Shown here piece after piece: positions 60,961 through 64,000 of a stretch of 64,000 nucleotides of DNA. The notes below the pieces were generated by a model that was given only the letters and a program-made list of their open reading frames with translations, was not told where the DNA came from and searched no databases. The stretch spans positions 474,756-538,755 of the forward strand of contig CM037866.1 in NCBI GenBank assembly GCA_021292105.1, in the 5' to 3' direction. A program made the translations under genes and the position numbers. Position 1 is the stretch's first letter. Every line of letters starts with the position of its first letter. Source of the DNA: Anadara kagoshimensis. Its lineage: Eukaryota; Mollusca; Bivalvia; Arcoida; Arcidae.

Positions 60961-61317
60961 CTGTACATGATGATGGGATCGATAGATAGCCTTCCCGGTG
61001 TGACGTCATATCAAGAGCGATAACCAGTTTCCGGCTATTTCTGGAAGGGTGTATACAAGCTTCATTTACTATATAGCTGGAATAACACCTTCTGCGTCAC
61101 TTCCGGTTTTGTGCCCTTTTACCACCACAGGGAGATTACACCGTGTTTCAACAGTTTAAGGACTTTATTTTATGCTGTAAAAATGACAATAGATGATTAA
61201 AAAATGTTATTTGTGGCTAAATCAAATTTTTATTATGTAATCTTTCGGAAAATAGTACAAAAAATCGGTTTTTGGTGATCGGTGACCTTTAACAATGCAT
61301 GTGGTAACATAATATAA

Positions 61318-62266
61318 TTCTTAGCATCAGTACACGAGAAAGTTCAGTGGTGCTACTTTTAATTGTACATCGGTACCTCACATATATAATTCCAAGCATC
61401 AGTACATGAAAAAGTTCAGTGGTGCTGCGTTTAATTGTACATCGGTACCTCACATATATAATTCCAAGCATCAGTACACGAGAAAGTTCAGTGGTGCTGC
61501 TTTTAAATCTACATCGGTACCTCACATATATAATTCCAAGCATCAGTACATGAGAAAGTTCAGTGGTGCTGCGTTTAATTGTACATCGGTACCTCACATA
61601 TATAATTCCAAGCATCAGTACATGAGAAAGTTCAGTGGTGCTGCGTTTAATTGTACATCGGTACCTCACATATATAATTCCAAGCATCAGTACACGAGAA
61701 AGTTCAGTGGTGCTGCTTTTAATTGTACATCGGTACCTCACATATATAATTCCTAGCATCAGTACACGAGAAAGTTCAGTGGTGCTGCTTTTAAATCTAC
61801 ATCGGTACCTCACACATATAATTCCATGCATCAGTACATGAAAAAGTTCAGTGGTGCTACTTTTAATTGTACATCGGTACCTCACATATATAATTCCAAG
61901 CATCAGTACATGAGAAAGTTCAGTGGTGCTGCTTTTAATTTTAAATCAGTACCTCACATATATAATTCCAAGCATCAGTACACGAGAAAGTTCAGTGGTG
62001 CTACTTTTAATTGTACATCGGTACCTCACATATATAATTCCTAGAATCAGTACACGAGAAAGTTCAGTGGTGCTGCTTTTAATTTTAAAACAGTATCTCA
62101 GATATGTAATTCCTAGCACCAGTACACGAGAAAGTTCAGTGGTGCCACTTTTAATTGTACATCGGTACCTCACATATATAATTCCTAGCATCAGTACAAG
62201 AGAAAGTTCAGTGGTGCTGCTTTTAAATGTACATCGGTACCTCACATATGTAATTCCTATTTTCAG
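61318..62266. repeat. 72-bp satellite array
   Basis: About 13 copies of a 72-bp unit (gcatcagtacacgagaaagt ... cctcacatatataattccaa). Because 72 is a multiple of three, long open frames run through on both strands (minus 61903-61289, and plus frames), each a 24-residue repeat. Stops in some units and the presence on both strands argue against coding. Each unit carries an 'AATTCC..CATCAG|TACATGA' stretch like the splice acceptor that follows the array. Confidence 0.95.
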
Positions 62267-62407
62267 TACATGAACGAGAATACCAGAGATGTACCTGTTG
62301 AGCTAGACAGCTGTGCCATGACTTTAAGGAGACCGATGGATTCCTATGAAGTTCAGTGTTACACGTTTGACCATTGCCCCAAGCCCATGTTGTTGCGGAA
62401 GTTCTAA
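62267..62407 (+). CDS. terminal coding exon of an unidentified gene
   Basis: A likely acceptor (taattcctattttcag, ending 62266) is followed by an open frame of 46 codons to TAA at 62405-62407, reading YMNENTRDVPVELDSCAM and ending 'KPMLLRKF'. Its base composition is more balanced than its surroundings and an AATAAA poly(A) signal follows at 62467-62472. The protein is not recognised. The rest of the gene must lie upstream, beyond or between the satellites, on the plus strand. A single ATG-started frame of 45 codons (62270) is an alternative reading. Confidence 0.45.
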   Translation, partial: YMNENTRDVPVELDSCAMTLRRPMDSYEVQCYTFDHCPKPMLLRKF

Positions 62408-62466
62408 CTGCTGATATGAAACATACTGAAAAATATGATCAAGTGAAATTAACTTTTTTTTTACAA

Positions 62467-62472
62467 AATAAA
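62467..62472 (+). terminator. poly(A) signal AATAAA
   Basis: Sixty bases after the stop codon of the terminal exon and before the next satellite starts; consistent with a real 3' end. Confidence 0.5.
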
Positions 62473-62535
62473 ATATTTCTTTGAAATTTGCCTAAGTCAC
62501 ATACATGATATAAAAAGAACAATTATTATAGCAGT

Positions 62536-64000
62536 ACGTCATAAGGCAGGATTGGGAGGAGGTGATCATCTAGTCAGTCACTATTAAATTTATAATACTC
62601 ATTAAAGTACTTAATAAAGCAGGATTAGGTGGAGGTGCTCATCTAGTCAGTCACTATTAAATTTATAATACTCATTGAAGTACTTAATAAAGCAGAATTA
62701 GGTGGAGGTGATCATCTAGTCAGTCACTATTAAATCTATTATACTCATTAAAGTATTAATAAAGCAGGATTGGGTGGAGGTGCTCATCTAGTCAGTCACT
62801 ATTAAATTTATAATACCATTGAAGTACTTAATAAAGCAGGATTGGGTGGAGGTGCTTATCTAGTCAGTCACTTTTAAATTTATAATACTCATTGAAGTAC
62901 TTAATAAAGCAGGATTGGCTGGAGGTGCTCATCTAGTCAGTCACTATTAAATTTATAATACTCATTGAAGTACTTAATAAAGCAGGATTAGGTGCAGGTG
63001 ATCATCTAGTCAGTCACTATTAAATCTATTATACTCATTAAAGTACTTAATAAAGCAGGATTGGGTGGAGGTGCTCATCTAGTCAGTCACTATTAAATTT
63101 ATAATACTCATTGAAGTACTTAATAAAGCAGGATTGGGTGGAGGTGCTCATCTAGTCTGTCACTATTTAAATTTATAATGCTCATTGAAGTACTTAATAA
63201 AGCAGGATTGGGTGGAGGTGCTTATCTAGTCAGTCTCTATTAAATTTATTATTCACATTGAAGTACTTAATAAAGCAGGATTGGGTGGAGGTGCTCATTT
63301 AGTCAGTCACTATCAAATTTATAATACTCATTGAAGTACTTGATAAAGCAGGATTGGGTGGAGGTGCTCATCTAGCCAGTCACTATAAATTTATAAAACT
63401 CATTGAAGTGCTTAATAAAGCAGAATTGGGTGGAGTGATCATCTAGTCATCACTATTAAATTTATAATACTCATTGAGTACTTAATAAAGCAGATTGGGT
63501 GGAGGTGCTCATCTAGTCAGTCACTATTAAATTTATAATCTCATTGAAGTACTTAATAAACAGGATTAGGTGGAGGTGCTCATCTAGTCAGTCACTATTA
63601 AATTTATAATACTCATTCAAGTACTTAATAAAGCAGGATTAGGTGGAGGTGCTCATCTAGTCAGTCACTATTAAAGTTATAATACTCATTGAAGTACTTA
63701 ATAAAGCAGGATTGGGTTGAGGTGCTCATCATATTAAACTTATAATACTCATATAAGTACTTAATAAAGCAGAATTGGGTGGAGCTGCTCATCTAGTCAG
63801 TCACTATTAAATTTATAATACCATTGAAGTACTTAATAAAGCAGGATTGGGTGGAGGTGCTCATCTAGCCAGTCACTATTAAATTTATAATACTCATTGA
63901 AGTACTTAATAAAGCAGGATTAGGGGAGGTGATCATCTAGTCAGTCACTATTAAATCTATTATACTCATTAAAGTACTTAATAAAGCAGGATTGGGTGGA
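62536..64000. repeat. 73-bp satellite array, continues past the window
   Basis: About 20 copies of a 73-bp unit (attaaatttataatactcat ... ctcatctagtcagtcact). Every unit contains AATAAA (taataaagcagg). Copies near 63360-63560 have several small deletions. The right boundary is outside the window. Confidence 0.97.

Larger units (their letters stand above)
59128..61055. mobile_element. nested TIR element with subterminal TGACGTCA
   Basis: TATACACCCTTCC (59128-59140) is inverted as GGAAGGGTGTATA (61043-61055). Both ends also carry an exact TGACGTCA (59188-59195 and 61001-61008) at similar distances from the tip, plus weaker matches between. A TA target duplication fits the outer TA of each end. 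No transposase. The inside holds a GA microsatellite (59612-59652), a T-rich tract (60156-60208) and an 88-bp tandem duplication (60785-60960). Confidence 0.68.
57057..61288. mobile_element. TTAA-flanked non-autonomous DNA transposon, 4.2 kb
   Basis: TTAA (57053-57056) precedes AGGTCACCGGTCAC, and GTGATCGGTGACCT is followed by TTAA (61289-61292): 14-bp terminal inverted repeats with one mismatch and a TTAA target duplication. TTAA duplication is known for piggyBac and Kolobok elements; the AGG terminus is closer to Kolobok. No transposase is encoded, so it would depend on enzymes from elsewhere. Inside are simple repeats, an imperfect three-fold repeat of 'aaatttgggttctt' segments (58481, 58645, 58809) and a nested TIR element (59128-61055). 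Confidence 0.82.

Noticed and set aside
61289..62273. Long repeat ORFs on both strands (up to 204 codons)
   Set aside because: They exist because the satellite period (72 bp) is a multiple of three; both strands are open and some units have stops. Kept only as a satellite with a possible exon at its end.

Overview
The window is nuclear DNA of an animal. A bivalve mollusc, or a close relative, is most likely. The evidence is spliced genes with GT..AG introns, tRNA-derived SINEs whose tails resemble those of mollusc SINEs, a TRIM-like B-box/beta-propeller gene of the type expanded in bivalves, and AT-rich sequence crowded with satellites and nested transposons. No bacterial or organellar features were seen. 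The species cannot be named from the sequence alone.

Layout. (1) 1-14655: a 59-bp satellite is split by an 11.75-kb CACTA/EnSpm-like DNA transposon (1758-13505). The element has terminal inverted repeats (5'-CCCTTAYGGAAAAAACTTA), a 3-bp AAA target duplication, and subterminal regions full of the palindrome ACTTATAAGT. It carries two divergent genes: a Tnp2-type transposase on the minus strand and a six-exon BEN-domain protein (514 aa as reconstructed) on the plus strand. A LINE remnant lies in the first intron of the BEN gene and a SINE in the second. (2) 14656-26000: mostly transposon remains. These are a TIR element with a near-perfect 150-nt hairpin, a duplicated G/C-tract repeat, two SINEs, a pseudogene of a large dispersed family with DTD-type motifs, and a 90-bp satellite. 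(3) 26020-34460: 8.4 kb of 36/38-bp satellite with a 1.66-kb higher-order repeat and a SINE near its left end. It leads directly into a splice acceptor and an intact B-box/beta-propeller gene (34518-35636). (4) 37190-58513: a 29-bp satellite (about 4.2 kb), then an 8.6-8.7-kb segment present twice in tandem (41163-49779 and 49780-58513). Each copy holds a 34-bp satellite of about 6.6 kb and the left end of a TTAA-flanked transposon. (5) 57057-61288: the full-length TTAA-flanked, Kolobok- or piggyBac-like non-autonomous element, with a second TIR element nested in it. (6) 61293-64000: a 72-bp satellite that runs into a splice acceptor, a short terminal coding exon with a poly(A) signal, and then a 73-bp satellite that continues past the window edge.

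The most interesting unit is the CACTA-like transposon. The known logic of plant En/Spm is a transposase plus an accessory protein that binds subterminal repeats. Here the accessory position is filled by a BEN-domain protein, a family known to bind short, often palindromic DNA, and the ends of the element carry about a dozen copies of a 10-bp palindrome. Roughly half of the window is satellite DNA of seven unrelated families.
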